A DNA stretch of 64,000 nucleotides from Arthrobacter sp. Alg241-R88 (lineage in GTDB: Bacteria; Actinomycetota; Actinomycetes; Actinomycetales; Micrococcaceae). Positions 8,216 to 17,029 of the stretch are shown here, piece after piece. The stretch covers positions 1 through 64,000 of the forward strand of contig NZ_UNRG01000003.1 in assembly GCF_900537115.1 (NCBI RefSeq). The letters are read 5' to 3'. Under the pieces are notes generated by a model. It was not told the DNA's origin. It did not search any database and worked only from the letters and a program-made list of their open reading frames with translations. The stretch's first letter is position 1. Each line of letters begins with the position of its first letter. The position numbers and the translations under genes were made by a program.

Positions 8216-11185
8216 ATGGGCGCACTGTGGATCAGGGCTCTGGGTCCGTTGGAGGTCATAGCCGACGGCGCATCGGTTCCCGTGACCAGCAGGAAACTGC
8301 GGATCGTCCTCGAATGCCTGGCGCTGCGGCCAAACATCGTCGTCAGCACCGACTTTCTGGCCGAGGCTGTTTGGGCCGGCCAGCCGCCCGCGCATCCGCT
8401 ACCGCAGCTGCAGGTTTACGCGGCCAATTTGCGGGGCCTGCTGGAACCGGGCCGGCCTAAAGGCTCCGCCTCCCATCGACTTGCCAGCAGGCCGGGCGGC
8501 TATCTGCTGGCAGTGGGGGACGATGAACTCGACCTGCTCCAGTTCCGCCAGTACGTCGCCACCGGTGAACAAGCGGTGCAGACGGGCAAGCTGGTTGAAG
8601 GTGCGGACCGGCTGCGTCAGGCACTGGACCTGTTCAAAGGGCCGGCCTTCCCCGACCTTGGCGACATCGAGCTGCTGGCACCGGACCTGGACGCGCTGGA
8701 AGAAGCGCGGCTCGACGCGTACCAGGATCTCTTCGACATCGAACTCGCCTTGGGCAGGCATACCGCTGTGGTGGGGGAGGTGCAGCGGATGGTCTCGGAG
8801 CATCCCTTCAGGGAACGGCTATGGGCATCGCTCGCGCTCGCGCTGTACCGTGCAGACCGGCAAGCAGATGCCCTGGCAGCGTGCCGGGAGGCGCGGAAAA
8901 CCCTGTCAACGGAACTTGGCATTGATCCCGGCGAGCATCTGCAGGAGCTCGAAAGACTGGTGCTCCAACAGGACCCGTCACTCGGTGCTCCGGCCGCTAA
9001 CGGACATCACCGGAGCCGGCAGCGCATCGAGAACCTGCCTGCTGCCCTCACTCCGCTGGTAGGGCGGGAGGCCGAACTGGGGGAGGTGTGTTCGCTGTAC
9101 CGCTCGGAGGGCTGCCGGCTGGTTACGGTGACGGGTGCGGGAGGAACGGGGAAGACCCGCTTGGCTTTGGCGGCTGCTGCCCGGCTGGGCGAGCGCATGG
9201 CCGACGGCGTGGGCTGGGTCAATCTGGCACCACTCACCCGGGTTCAGCAAGTGCCCGGCGCTATCGCGGCGACACTCGGACTGGAGGCGAGTGCCGGGGA
9301 GGATCCGCTGAAAATAGCTTCCCGATTCCTGCACACCCGCCGACTGCTTCTGGTTCTGGACAATTTCGAGCATCTGGAGGACGCATGGCCGGTGGTGCTG
9401 GACATGCTGACCGCCGCTCCTGACCTACGGATCCTCACCACCAGCCGGCGGCGCCTCGGGCTCCGTCCCGAGTACGAATTTGAGCTGGCACCGCTTGAAG
9501 TGCCGCCAGTCGACCCGCCGCTGCCACCGCGCCACCTACGCGCCGTGCCGGCCGTGAAGCTGCTCCTGAACCGAGGCCGGGCAGTTCGCCCGCAGTTTGA
9601 CGTCAACGATGACAATGCCGCCGTAATAACTCGTCTGTGCCAGCGTTTAGACGGCCTTCCGCTGGCTATCGAGCTGGCCGCAGCCCAACTGCGCCGCCTC
9701 AATGAGCGCGACCTCCTGGATGATTTGGAGGTCAGCCTGGCCGCGTTGCCCGACACCTTCCGGGACCTCCCGGACCGGCAGCGGACGCTCACCGCCACGA
9801 TGGAGTGGAGTTACCGGCTGCTCCCGGACCCTGAACGCGTGGTCTTCGATCGACTCGGCGTTTTCGCCGGGGATCCCACGGTGACGGCGACTCACGCAGT
9901 TTGTGGTCTAACCGCAGCTGACAAAACGTCCACAGAAGTCCTGCTGTCTGCGCTCGCGGGTCACAGCCTGCTGCGGCGCTACACTGACGACGCAGGGCGG
10001 GAACGGGTGTCAATGCTCGAATCGATCCGCGAGTTTGCGCGGGACCGGCTCGCACTGCTCCCGGAGGAATCCAAAATCAGGCGCCGGCACGCCGAGCACT
10101 ACCTTGCCCTCGCGGAAGCAGCCGGGCCGCAGTTGTGGGGAGAGGATCAGGTTGACGCGTTCCGGACACTTCACACCGACACCCTCGACCTCCGGGCGGC
10201 ACTGCGTTGGGCGGCGGGACCCGACGGCTCCAAAGATGTAGCGCTCGGTCTGGTGGGGCAACTCTGGCACTACTGGGAGCTGACCGGCGACGTGGCCGAA
10301 CAGTGCGGGGTCGCCCTGAAGCTGCTCGACGGAACACCTGGCGCCCCACCGGAGCTTCGGGCGCCGGCGTTGAGCGGCGCCGCTACGCTGACCTGGACGC
10401 TGGGCCGGTATGACCAGGCGGCCCACCTCCACCGGCAAGCCCTTGATGCATTTAGGCTCACCTGCAACAGCAAGGGGGTCGCCTGGACCACCATGTGCCT
10501 TGCCGTCCAGGCTGCGCAAAACGATGACCGCGATAATGCCGAGCGATTAGCAGTAGAAGCTTTGTCCTACCCCGGCGCCAGCCATCGTGCCCGCGTTGCC
10601 GCCTTAGTTGTGCTGTCACGTCTCGCCTTTTATGCGGGGGATCATCCGCGGGCTTTTGAGCTGTCGCAGTTGTGTGCGGACTCTGCCCGGCCGCTTGGAG
10701 ACCGGTGGCTCCTCGGTGTGGTGCTCACAAACCTTGCAGAAAGCACGGAACAGGCCGGCGATTACGACGGCGCCGAGCGCCTGCTCCTCGAAGTGGTTGG
10801 CGATGCCCTTCAGCTCGGTGCATACGGCAACGTAGTCGGTTATCTCGAGTCATTGGCAGGTGTGTACGCAGCGAAGAACAGTATAGATTCAGCCATCCGG
10901 CTGCTCGCTGCCGCTGACGCCTACCGCACGGAGCACGGATCGCTACTAAATGGGGAAGAACGCAAACGCGTCGAAGGAATCAGCGCGAGGGCCAGGGCCG
11001 AGGCCGGACCCGTCCGCTTTGGCCTCGCTTGGGCCAGCGGCGCGGCGCTGACCCTTACACAGGCAGCGAACGAAGTGCTCCAGGGCGGGCGCCAGAATGA
11101 ATCCTCGGTGACGTCTACTGGGGAGTCCGCCCCTACAGCCCGAGCCGCAGCGGAAAGTGCTGTTAGTCCGGCTCCCTGGTCCTGA
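8216..11185 (+). CDS. AfsR/SARP-type regulator: winged helix, BTAD, NB-ARC ATPase, TPR-like repeats
   Basis: The protein has about 989 residues. Its order is an OmpR-like DNA-binding domain (1-95), a bacterial transcriptional-activation domain (about 100-250, ending ELGIDPGEHLQELERLVLQQ), and an NB-ARC/AP-type ATPase with P-loop GAGGTGKT near 307 and Walker B LLLVLDNFEHL near 380. GLPLAIELAAAQLRRL follows, then a long helical, TPR-like C-terminus. AfsR-type proteins activate transcription in response to signals, often for secondary metabolism. No biosynthetic cluster is adjacent, so this looks like an orphan regulator. I chose ATG 8216 because the conserved domain begins at once; an upstream GTG/ATG would add about 20 residues. 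Confidence 0.88.
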   Translation: MGALWIRALGPLEVIADGASVPVTSRKLRIVLECLALRPNIVVSTDFLAEAVWAGQPPAHPLPQLQVYAANLRGLLEPGRPKGSASHRLASRPGGYLLAVGDDELDLLQFRQYVATGEQAVQTGKLVEGADRLRQALDLFKGPAFPDLGDIELLAPDLDALEEARLDAYQDLFDIELALGRHTAVVGEVQRMVSEHPFRERLWASLALALYRADRQADALAACREARKTLSTELGIDPGEHLQELERLVLQQDPSLGAPAANGHHRSRQRIENLPAALTPLVGREAELGEVCSLYRSEGCRLVTVTGAGGTGKTRLALAAAARLGERMADGVGWVNLAPLTRVQQVPGAIAATLGLEASAGEDPLKIASRFLHTRRLLLVLDNFEHLEDAWPVVLDMLTAAPDLRILTTSRRRLGLRPEYEFELAPLEVPPVDPPLPPRHLRAVPAVKLLLNRGRAVRPQFDVNDDNAAVITRLCQRLDGLPLAIELAAAQLRRLNERDLLDDLEVSLAALPDTFRDLPDRQRTLTATMEWSYRLLPDPERVVFDRLGVFAGDPTVTATHAVCGLTAADKTSTEVLLSALAGHSLLRRYTDDAGRERVSMLESIREFARDRLALLPEESKIRRRHAEHYLALAEAAGPQLWGEDQVDAFRTLHTDTLDLRAALRWAAGPDGSKDVALGLVGQLWHYWELTGDVAEQCGVALKLLDGTPGAPPELRAPALSGAATLTWTLGRYDQAAHLHRQALDAFRLTCNSKGVAWTTMCLAVQAAQNDDRDNAERLAVEALSYPGASHRARVAALVVLSRLAFYAGDHPRAFELSQLCADSARPLGDRWLLGVVLTNLAESTEQAGDYDGAERLLLEVVGDALQLGAYGNVVGYLESLAGVYAAKNSIDSAIRLLAAADAYRTEHGSLLNGEERKRVEGISARARAEAGPVRFGLAWASGAALTLTQAANEVLQGGRQNESSVTSTGESAPTARAAAESAVSPAPWS

Positions 11186-11418
11186 CTGCAGACGGCGAGG
11201 GCGGCACCCAACGAGTGCCGCCGTCGGGCGTTACTCGGGGTGGTCGCCCGAAGTAACAACGTGCAATATAAGCATTGCTATATGTCTTTGATGATTGGAA
11301 ATTCGGCTTGCGTGCTACTTTCAGCACTGTCGACGTGCACTTCTTCGTTTCCCGGGAGCGGGACCAGGGATTGTGCGCGCCCCATCGCACCGATCGACCC
11401 CCCACATTGGAGACGCCC

Positions 11419-12858
11419 GTGGAACCCTCAGCACCGCTCACGCTGGATGAACAGTCAACCAGCCCGGCTACGCAACAAGCGGAGTCCGGACTTCGCCGCT
11501 CGATGGGCCCGCGCCACCTGGTGATGATCGCCATGGGCGGCGTCATCGGTTCCGGCCTGTTCCTGAGCTCCGGCTACACCATCTCGGAGGCCGGCCCGCT
11601 CGGCGCCGTGATCGCCTACCTGGTGGGCGCCTTTGTGGTGTACCTGGTGATGGCCTGCCTGGGTGAACTCGCCATCGCCTACCCGGTGTCCGGCGCGTTC
11701 CACATCTACGCCGCCCGCTCCATCGGCCCCGCCACCGGCTTTGCCACCGCGTGGCTGTACTGGCTCTGCTGGGCGGTGGCCATTGGCTCCGAATTCACCG
11801 CCTCGGGCCTGCTGATGCAGCGATGGTTCCCGGACGTTGAGGTCTGGGTCTGGTGCCTGGTGTTCGCCGCTATCCTCTTCGGCTTCAACGCCGTCTCCTC
11901 CAAGTTCTTCGGCGAGTCCGAGTTCTGGTTCGCCATTGTGAAGGTGGCCGCGATTATCGGCCTCATCGTCCTGGGCGGCGCTGCCCTGTTCGGCTTCCGC
12001 CCGCTCGTCGGCGGGGGAGAGCACCCGTTCTTGTTCGAGAATTTCGCCACCGAGGCCGGCCTGTTCCCCAATGGCTTCACCGGCGTCCTGGTCACCGTCC
12101 TCGCCGTCTTCTACGCCTTCTCCGGCTCGGAACTCATCGGCGTGGCAGCAGGCGAAACCAAGGACCCAGCCACCAGCATCCCCAAGGCTATGCGCACCAC
12201 CGTGCTCCGCCTGCTCATCTTTTTCGTCGGCGCCATCGCCGTCATCGCCGCCACCATCCCGTACACCGAGGTGGGCCTGGACGAGAGCCCGTTCGTGACG
12301 GTCTTCTCCGCCATCGGCCTCCCGTTCGCCGCCGACATCATGAACTTCGTCATCATCACCGCCCTCCTCTCCGCCGGCAACAGCGGCCTCTTCTCCTGTG
12401 CCAGGATGCTCTACTCACTCGCCGATGAAGGCCACGCACCCCGCGCCTTCAAAAAGCTGACCAGCCGGGGCATTCCCCTGATCGCGCTCTCGGTGAGCAT
12501 GGTGGGCGGCGTCGCGTCGCTGATCAGCAGTGTGGTTGCCCCGGAAACGGTCTACCTGGTGCTGGTCTCGGTGGCGGGCTTCGCCGTGGTGGGCGTCTGG
12601 ATGTCCATCACCGCCTCGCACTTCTTCCACCGCCGCGCCTTCGTCCGCAACGGCGGCGACGTGTCCACCCTCGCCTACAAAGCGCCGCTGTTCCCGCTGG
12701 TGCCCATCCTGGCGTTCACCCTCTGCGTGGTTTCCCTGATCGGCATCGCACTCGACCCCGCCCAGGCCGCCGCGCTCTACTTCGGCATCCCGTTTGTGGC
12801 CGCCTGCTACCTCTGGTTCCACTTCCGGCACGGCCGCAAGGCTGTGCCCGCGAAGTAA
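11419..12858 (+). CDS. Amino-acid permease (APC superfamily, AAT type)
   Basis: The protein has about 479 residues and 12 predicted helices. The AAT-type hallmark HLVMIAMGGVIGSGLFLSSG begins helix 1, followed by FGESEFWFAIVKVAAIIGLI and a conserved SAGNSGLFSCARMLYSLA segment. Such proteins take up neutral or basic amino acids by proton symport; the substrate cannot be assigned. GTG 11419 is chosen because TTGGAG lies about 8 bases upstream and the extra N-terminus of the longer frame does not look coding. Its last codons are duplicated downstream as 15-bp repeats. Confidence 0.85.
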   Translation: MEPSAPLTLDEQSTSPATQQAESGLRRSMGPRHLVMIAMGGVIGSGLFLSSGYTISEAGPLGAVIAYLVGAFVVYLVMACLGELAIAYPVSGAFHIYAARSIGPATGFATAWLYWLCWAVAIGSEFTASGLLMQRWFPDVEVWVWCLVFAAILFGFNAVSSKFFGESEFWFAIVKVAAIIGLIVLGGAALFGFRPLVGGGEHPFLFENFATEAGLFPNGFTGVLVTVLAVFYAFSGSELIGVAAGETKDPATSIPKAMRTTVLRLLIFFVGAIAVIAATIPYTEVGLDESPFVTVFSAIGLPFAADIMNFVIITALLSAGNSGLFSCARMLYSLADEGHAPRAFKKLTSRGIPLIALSVSMVGGVASLISSVVAPETVYLVLVSVAGFAVVGVWMSITASHFFHRRAFVRNGGDVSTLAYKAPLFPLVPILAFTLCVVSLIGIALDPAQAAALYFGIPFVAACYLWFHFRHGRKAVPAK

Positions 12859-12903
12859 CTGGCCGCGAAGTAGCTGTCCGCCACGTAGCGGGCCGCCACG
12901 TAA
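12844..12903. repeat. Four 15-bp tandem repeats beginning at the permease stop codon
   Basis: Units GTGCCCGCGAAGTAA, CTGGCCGCGAAGTAG, CTGTCCGCCACGTAG and CGGGCCGCCACGTAA follow each other without gaps. The first unit holds the last five codons of the permease including its stop. Every further unit carries an in-frame stop at the same place. Confidence 0.8.
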
Positions 12904-12910
12904 CGGGAGC

Positions 12911-13013
12911 GAACGACGGCGCCAGCCCGCGTTAGGGGCGTCACGCACCTTCCCGGAGGGCCGGCGTCGTTCTTTCCGGCGCCCGTCCTGCCGCGCCTTT
13001 CGGGGCGGGTGCC
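12911..13013 (+). terminator. Terminator region after the permease gene (two hairpins)
   Basis: GAACGACG at 12911-12918 pairs with CGTCGTTC at 12965-12972, which is followed by TTTCC. A second strong GC hairpin spans about 12977-13013. Together they would stop read-through from the permease into the IclR gene. Confidence 0.55.
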
Positions 13014-13051
13014 GTGGAAGAATAGGGCGAGGTTTCCGGCGGGGAGGGGCA

Positions 13052-13819
13052 ATGAGCGTGGATTCGTCCGCTGAGGCGTCATCAATGGCGCAGGGCCTGC
13101 GGATTGTGCGGCTGGTGGCCGACCGGGAGAAGCGGGGCCGGCAGCTGCTGGGTGTTTCGCAGCTCGCCGCCGAGCTGGAAATGGACCAAAGCCGCGTCTC
13201 CCGGCTGACCCAGGAACTGTGCGACCTCGGGCTGCTGGAGCGGGTGGACCGCGGCCCGTTCCGGACCGGCCAGCGCTTCTTCAGCCTCGCCGCGTCAATG
13301 AACACCGGCTGGGTCCGGGAAGCTGGAACCGAACTCGAGGCGCTGGTTGCCAGACTCGGACTGCGGGCACGGCTCTCAGTCCGCGACGGCTACCGCGTGA
13401 TCCTGCTCCGGAGTTCGAGCAACGACGCCGTTCCCGGAAGCTTCGTGAAACCGGGCATGGTGACTCCCGTCTGGTGCACCGGCGCCGGCCGGGCCCTGCT
13501 GTGGGATCACGACCGGCCCGCCCTGGATGCCCTGCTCCGGGACGTGAACTACATCGGCATCGGGGGCCCGGGTGCTGCCCACTCCACCGGGGAGGTGTGG
13601 GACCTGATGACGCGGGACCACGCCGCAGGGTTCATTGCCGCCGCTGAGGAATTCGAGCACGAGGTGGTGGAACTCGCGGTGCCTGTGAGGGACGCCGGCG
13701 GCGCAATCCTGGCCTCGCTCAGCGTGCTGGGCAGCCGTGAAGCGATCGGGACTGATGCGGGCTCTTTTGCTGCAGTACTTGGCCAGGCTGCGGAACGGCT
13801 CGGAGCCTTTCGGGCTTAG
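13052..13819 (+). CDS. IclR-family transcriptional regulator (copy 1)
   Basis: The protein has 255 residues. An N-terminal winged helix (GVSQLAAELEMDQSRVSRLTQE) is followed by an IclR effector domain, with WCTGAGRALLWDHD and a C-terminal VVELAVPVRDAGGAILASLSV. IclR proteins usually bind small acids or aldehydes and control neighbouring catabolic genes. ATG 13052 has GGGGAGGGG upstream. It faces a second IclR gene of the same length, and the two stop codons overlap by 4 bp. Possible targets are the amino-acid permease upstream or the cyclase operon downstream. Confidence 0.87.
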   Translation: MSVDSSAEASSMAQGLRIVRLVADREKRGRQLLGVSQLAAELEMDQSRVSRLTQELCDLGLLERVDRGPFRTGQRFFSLAASMNTGWVREAGTELEALVARLGLRARLSVRDGYRVILLRSSSNDAVPGSFVKPGMVTPVWCTGAGRALLWDHDRPALDALLRDVNYIGIGGPGAAHSTGEVWDLMTRDHAAGFIAAAEEFEHEVVELAVPVRDAGGAILASLSVLGSREAIGTDAGSFAAVLGQAAERLGAFRA

Positions 13820-14583
13820 TCCTGCAGGTTGTAGCCGAGCCTTTGTTCGAGCCACTTGCCCTGTGCCACCAGCGCGGCGGCGCATTCTTGCTGTCGCGGC
13901 TCCAGCCGCTCCCTGATGCCGACGATCTGCAGCGCCGCCACCACGTCACCCTTGAAGTCCCGAATGGGGACGGCCAGCGAGTACAGCCCTGGTTCGGCCT
14001 CCTCGTCCACGATTGTGTAACCCCGTGCGCGGGCGGCTTCGCGGCGCACCAGGAAGTCCTCCACGCTGGAGGGCGTGTTCGGGCCGTGGCGGACGAAATC
14101 CATATCCGCGAAAACGGTGCGCACCTCTGCCTCCGACGCCTCCCACAGGACTGCCTGGCCGGCGTCGCTGCAGTAGGCGGGGTAGGGCCGGCCCAGCCAG
14201 GAGCCCACGAGGTTGCTGCTGGGGGGAACGCTTTCGCCGATGGTCACCGTGCTGTCGCCATGGAGGACCCCCAGGAAGCAAGCCTCGTCGGTCTCACGGG
14301 CCAGCGTATCCAGGGCGGTGCCGCCGTCGGAGTGTAAGCGGCGTTCCGTCAGCAGTTGCGCGTCGGTGAGCACAGACCAATCCAGGGTGTAGGTGCGCTG
14401 GCTGGTCCGGCTAAGGAAGCCCTCCTGCTCGCCGCTGCGCAGGTTGCGCGACACCTGGCTGCGGTCCTTACCCAGGTCCTGAGCGACGTCAGCCACTGTT
14501 CCGCCGGGGTGTCCCGCTGCATGGCGCGCGCCAACAGCAAGGACGGCCATGATGCCGCGGCCCATGCTGGAGGTTTTAGGCAT
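13816..14583 (-). CDS. IclR-family transcriptional regulator (copy 2)
   Basis: The protein has 255 residues. The helix-turn-helix lies in TVADVAQDLGKDRSQVSRNL. The effector domain contains YCSDAGQAVLWEASEAEV and GLYSLAVPIRDFKGDVVAALQIVG. It is convergent with the other IclR gene and transcribed leftward, in the same direction as the cyclase operon just upstream. This makes it the more likely regulator of the cyclase operon. ATG 14583 opens the conserved domain; the longer upstream frame lacks support. Confidence 0.85.
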   Translation of the reverse strand: MPKTSSMGRGIMAVLAVGARHAAGHPGGTVADVAQDLGKDRSQVSRNLRSGEQEGFLSRTSQRTYTLDWSVLTDAQLLTERRLHSDGGTALDTLARETDEACFLGVLHGDSTVTIGESVPPSSNLVGSWLGRPYPAYCSDAGQAVLWEASEAEVRTVFADMDFVRHGPNTPSSVEDFLVRREAARARGYTIVDEEAEPGLYSLAVPIRDFKGDVVAALQIVGIRERLEPRQQECAAALVAQGKWLEQRLGYNLQD

Positions 14584-14750
14584 GGAGTCGAGTCTAGTGG
14601 ACGGCTTTCCCGCCAGGTTTTGCGGGCAGGGGTTCACCGGCTGGCCGCCGGAATCGCCGGACAGTGCCAGGACGCTGGAATTTCCGGCGACCCCGCACTG
14701 TTCCGGCGACCACGGCGCAGCTGAGCAGAATACCGGTCCGTAAAGCCACA

Positions 14751-15503
14751 TCAGCAGATGGCAAACACCCGCGCCGGGAAACCGCTGCCGCCCAGCGGTT
14801 TGGCCCAGGTTGCGACGACGGCGGCACCGGATTCCGGAAGCCCGTCCAGGTTGGCCAGCAGTTCAATCTGCCAGCGGTCCTGCTCCAGGACGTAGGTTTC
14901 CAGGCTGAAGTCCTGGCGGGAGGTGGCAAGGCCGGGGTCCGTGTCCGTCTGCTCGTGGCCTACGGCTGCGACCGACCGCTCGTTGACCAGGAAGGACAGC
15001 ACCTCGAAGGACCAGCCTGGCGTGTGGCTCAATCCGTCCTCGTCCCGGTTGGCCATCGCGTCCGGGTCCGGCCAGCGGCTGCTCCAGCCGGTGCGCAGGG
15101 CCACGAAAGCGCCCGCCGGGATGGTGCCGTTCCGGCGTTCCCAGTCCTGTACGTCCTGCAGGGTGGGGGTGGCATCCGGGTTGCCGGTCACCCGCGAGGT
15201 GATGTCAAGGACCACCAGCGGAAGGATCATCTCCTCCACCGGGATCTGGTCCAGGCTCCTGCCGCCGCGGATGAAATGGGAGGGCGGGTCCACGTGTGTT
15301 CCCCACTGGCCAACGATTGTGTACCGGTGGGCCGTGAACCCGTCACCCTTCTCGAGGTCGAAGAGTGCTTCGCGTTCCTCATCCGGGAAGGCCGCGAAGT
15401 GTGGCTGGCCGGGGTGGAAGGCGTGCGTAAGGTCAACGAACTTCCTGCCCGAGAGCAGCGGCTGCAGGCTCTCCCAGAGGGAAACGGTGGCGGTGTCCGT
15501 CAT
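14751..15503 (-). CDS. Cyclase/kynurenine-formamidase-like metal hydrolase
   Basis: The protein has 250 residues. The family signature FVDLTHAF is followed by the metal motif GQWGTHVDPPSHF, in which His70, Asp72 and His76 are likely ligands. A late AVGHEQTDTDPG segment is also typical. The family includes kynurenine formamidase and isatin hydrolase, which open amide or lactam rings using Mn or Zn. Substrate unknown. Its ATG overlaps the stop of the upstream gene by 4 bp, so the two are translationally coupled, with an IclR gene following. Confidence 0.83.
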   Translation of the reverse strand: MTDTATVSLWESLQPLLSGRKFVDLTHAFHPGQPHFAAFPDEEREALFDLEKGDGFTAHRYTIVGQWGTHVDPPSHFIRGGRSLDQIPVEEMILPLVVLDITSRVTGNPDATPTLQDVQDWERRNGTIPAGAFVALRTGWSSRWPDPDAMANRDEDGLSHTPGWSFEVLSFLVNERSVAAVGHEQTDTDPGLATSRQDFSLETYVLEQDRWQIELLANLDGLPESGAAVVATWAKPLGGSGFPARVFAIC

Positions 15504-15949
15504 GATGCAGCAGCCCCTTCGGTGATCGGTGCCAGCGCACTGCTGGAAACGCTGATGGGTCCGGTGAGTTCGATGACAGGCACTTCCCAGGGGTGGATCT
15601 CCACGATCTGGCGCATAAAGCGTTCGACGGCGGCGTCCTCCAGGGACGCATCGAAGTAGGTAGTGAAAACGAAGGTTGGTGACAGGGTTTGCTCGCCCAC
15701 GCGTCCCAGCGTGGGGTTGGCGCCCTCGGCCGTGGTGAACCCTTCGAACCCCAGGCCGGATTCGAACACGTGCTTGTAATTGCCAAAATCGCCCAGTTCC
15801 CGGAACTGTGTCAGGGCCTGGAGCAGATGGGCGATGCCCGGGTCGTCCCGGAAGGCACTGGCTTTGCCTTTGGCGAGCTGTGCAAAGGTGGTGCCGCTGA
15901 TGGGCCAGTGCACGCGCAGCTTGCGTACCGGGTGCAGTTGAACGTTCAA
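15500..15949 (-). CDS. Uncharacterised protein coupled to the cyclase
   Basis: A 149-residue soluble protein that I do not recognise. The C-terminal part (FVFTTYFDASLEDAAVERFM, then HPWEVPVIEL) has the strand-helix-strand look of a small alpha/beta barrel. It probably starts at TTG 15949, with AGGACAGG upstream and the sequence MNVQLHPVRKLRVHW; the longer frame upstream is low quality. The 4-bp overlap with the cyclase gene suggests they work in one pathway, perhaps as a partner or a second enzyme on the same substrate. Confidence 0.7.
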   Translation of the reverse strand: MNVQLHPVRKLRVHWPISGTTFAQLAKGKASAFRDDPGIAHLLQALTQFRELGDFGNYKHVFESGLGFEGFTTAEGANPTLGRVGEQTLSPTFVFTTYFDASLEDAAVERFMRQIVEIHPWEVPVIELTGPISVSSSALAPITEGAAAS

Positions 15950-16039
15950 GGCCTGTCCTCTTTCCTCCCGCCGGGCTGACGGTTGCCTGCCATCGTGACA
16001 GAAAGAAATAATCATTACAAGCATAAGGAAATGCGTATT

Positions 16040-17029
16040 ATGACTGGCATGCCTTCGAATGCGTTCCTGTCATCCCTGCTGGAAACCGGCGGGGACCTGC
16101 CCGCGGACGGTGCCTTGGCCACCGAGCTCGAGGCCCGCGGCTGCAACCTGGATGATCCCTTGTGGTCGGCCAAGGTCCTGCTCGAACAGCCCCACCTGAT
16201 CAAGGACGTCCACCGCGACTATTTTGCTGCCGGTGCCAGGATTGCAACGACCGCCAGCTACCAGGCCACGCCCCAGGGTTTTGCCGCGCGGGGGATCGGG
16301 GAGCAGGAGGCGCTGGAGCTGGTGGCGTTGTCGGTGCGGCTGGCAGACGAAGCCCGCCAGGAGCACCTTGCCGCCGCCCCGGACGCCAGACCATTGCTCA
16401 TTGCCGGCTCCGTCGGCCCGTACGGTGCGTACCTTGCCGACGGCTCCGAGTACCGCGGGGACTACACCCTGACGCCGGGCGAATTCCGGGACTTCCATCG
16501 TCCCCGCATTGCCGCGCTGGTGGAAGCCGGCGTGGACTTCCTCGCATGCGAAACCCTGCCGTCATTTGCCGAGGCTGAGGCGCTGCTTGCACTCACCCGG
16601 GAGTATGACGTCGAGTCCTGGTTCTCCTTCTCGCTGCGGGATGGCAGGCACATCAGTGACGGTACCTCGCTGACAGCCGTGGCCGGACTCCTGGGCGCGC
16701 AGCCTCTTGTGGCCGCAATCGGCGTGAACTGCGTGCCGCTGCAGCTTGTGACGCCCGCGCTCGCCGCGCTGCGCGAGGCCACTGACAAACCGTTGGTGGC
16801 GTATCCCAACTCCGGCGAAACCTACGATCCCGTCACGAAAACTTGGGCACCCGCCTCAACAACGGGAAGCAGCGGGTCGGTTCCCGCCGCCGGCAGCGTT
16901 GCCCAGCCACGCAGCATCGCCGTGGGGACCGCAGCCTGGCGCGGAGCCGGTGCCCGCATCATCGGTGGTTGCTGCCGAACGACGCCCGGCGATATTGCCG
17001 CCGTCACAGCTGCCATGCGGGGCGCTTAG
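16040..17029 (+). CDS. mmuM: Homocysteine S-methyltransferase
   Basis: The protein has 329 residues and the Hcy-binding domain layout: DGALATELEARGCNL at the N-terminus, SVGPYGAYLADGSEYRG, a zinc-site NCVP near 229, and the paired cysteines GGCCRTTP near 308. It transfers a methyl group from S-methylmethionine or SAM to homocysteine, giving methionine. Three in-frame ATGs crowd the start; ATG 16040 is best spaced from AAGGAA. No S-methylmethionine permease lies directly beside it, although an APC permease is 3 kb upstream. It is divergent from the cyclase operon. Confidence 0.88.
   Translation: MTGMPSNAFLSSLLETGGDLPADGALATELEARGCNLDDPLWSAKVLLEQPHLIKDVHRDYFAAGARIATTASYQATPQGFAARGIGEQEALELVALSVRLADEARQEHLAAAPDARPLLIAGSVGPYGAYLADGSEYRGDYTLTPGEFRDFHRPRIAALVEAGVDFLACETLPSFAEAEALLALTREYDVESWFSFSLRDGRHISDGTSLTAVAGLLGAQPLVAAIGVNCVPLQLVTPALAALREATDKPLVAYPNSGETYDPVTKTWAPASTTGSSGSVPAAGSVAQPRSIAVGTAAWRGAGARIIGGCCRTTPGDIAAVTAAMRGA

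Noticed and set aside
16000..16040. SAM or cobalamin riboswitch before mmuM
   Set aside because: Only about 90 bp separates it from the divergent gene start, and I see no conserved riboswitch core.
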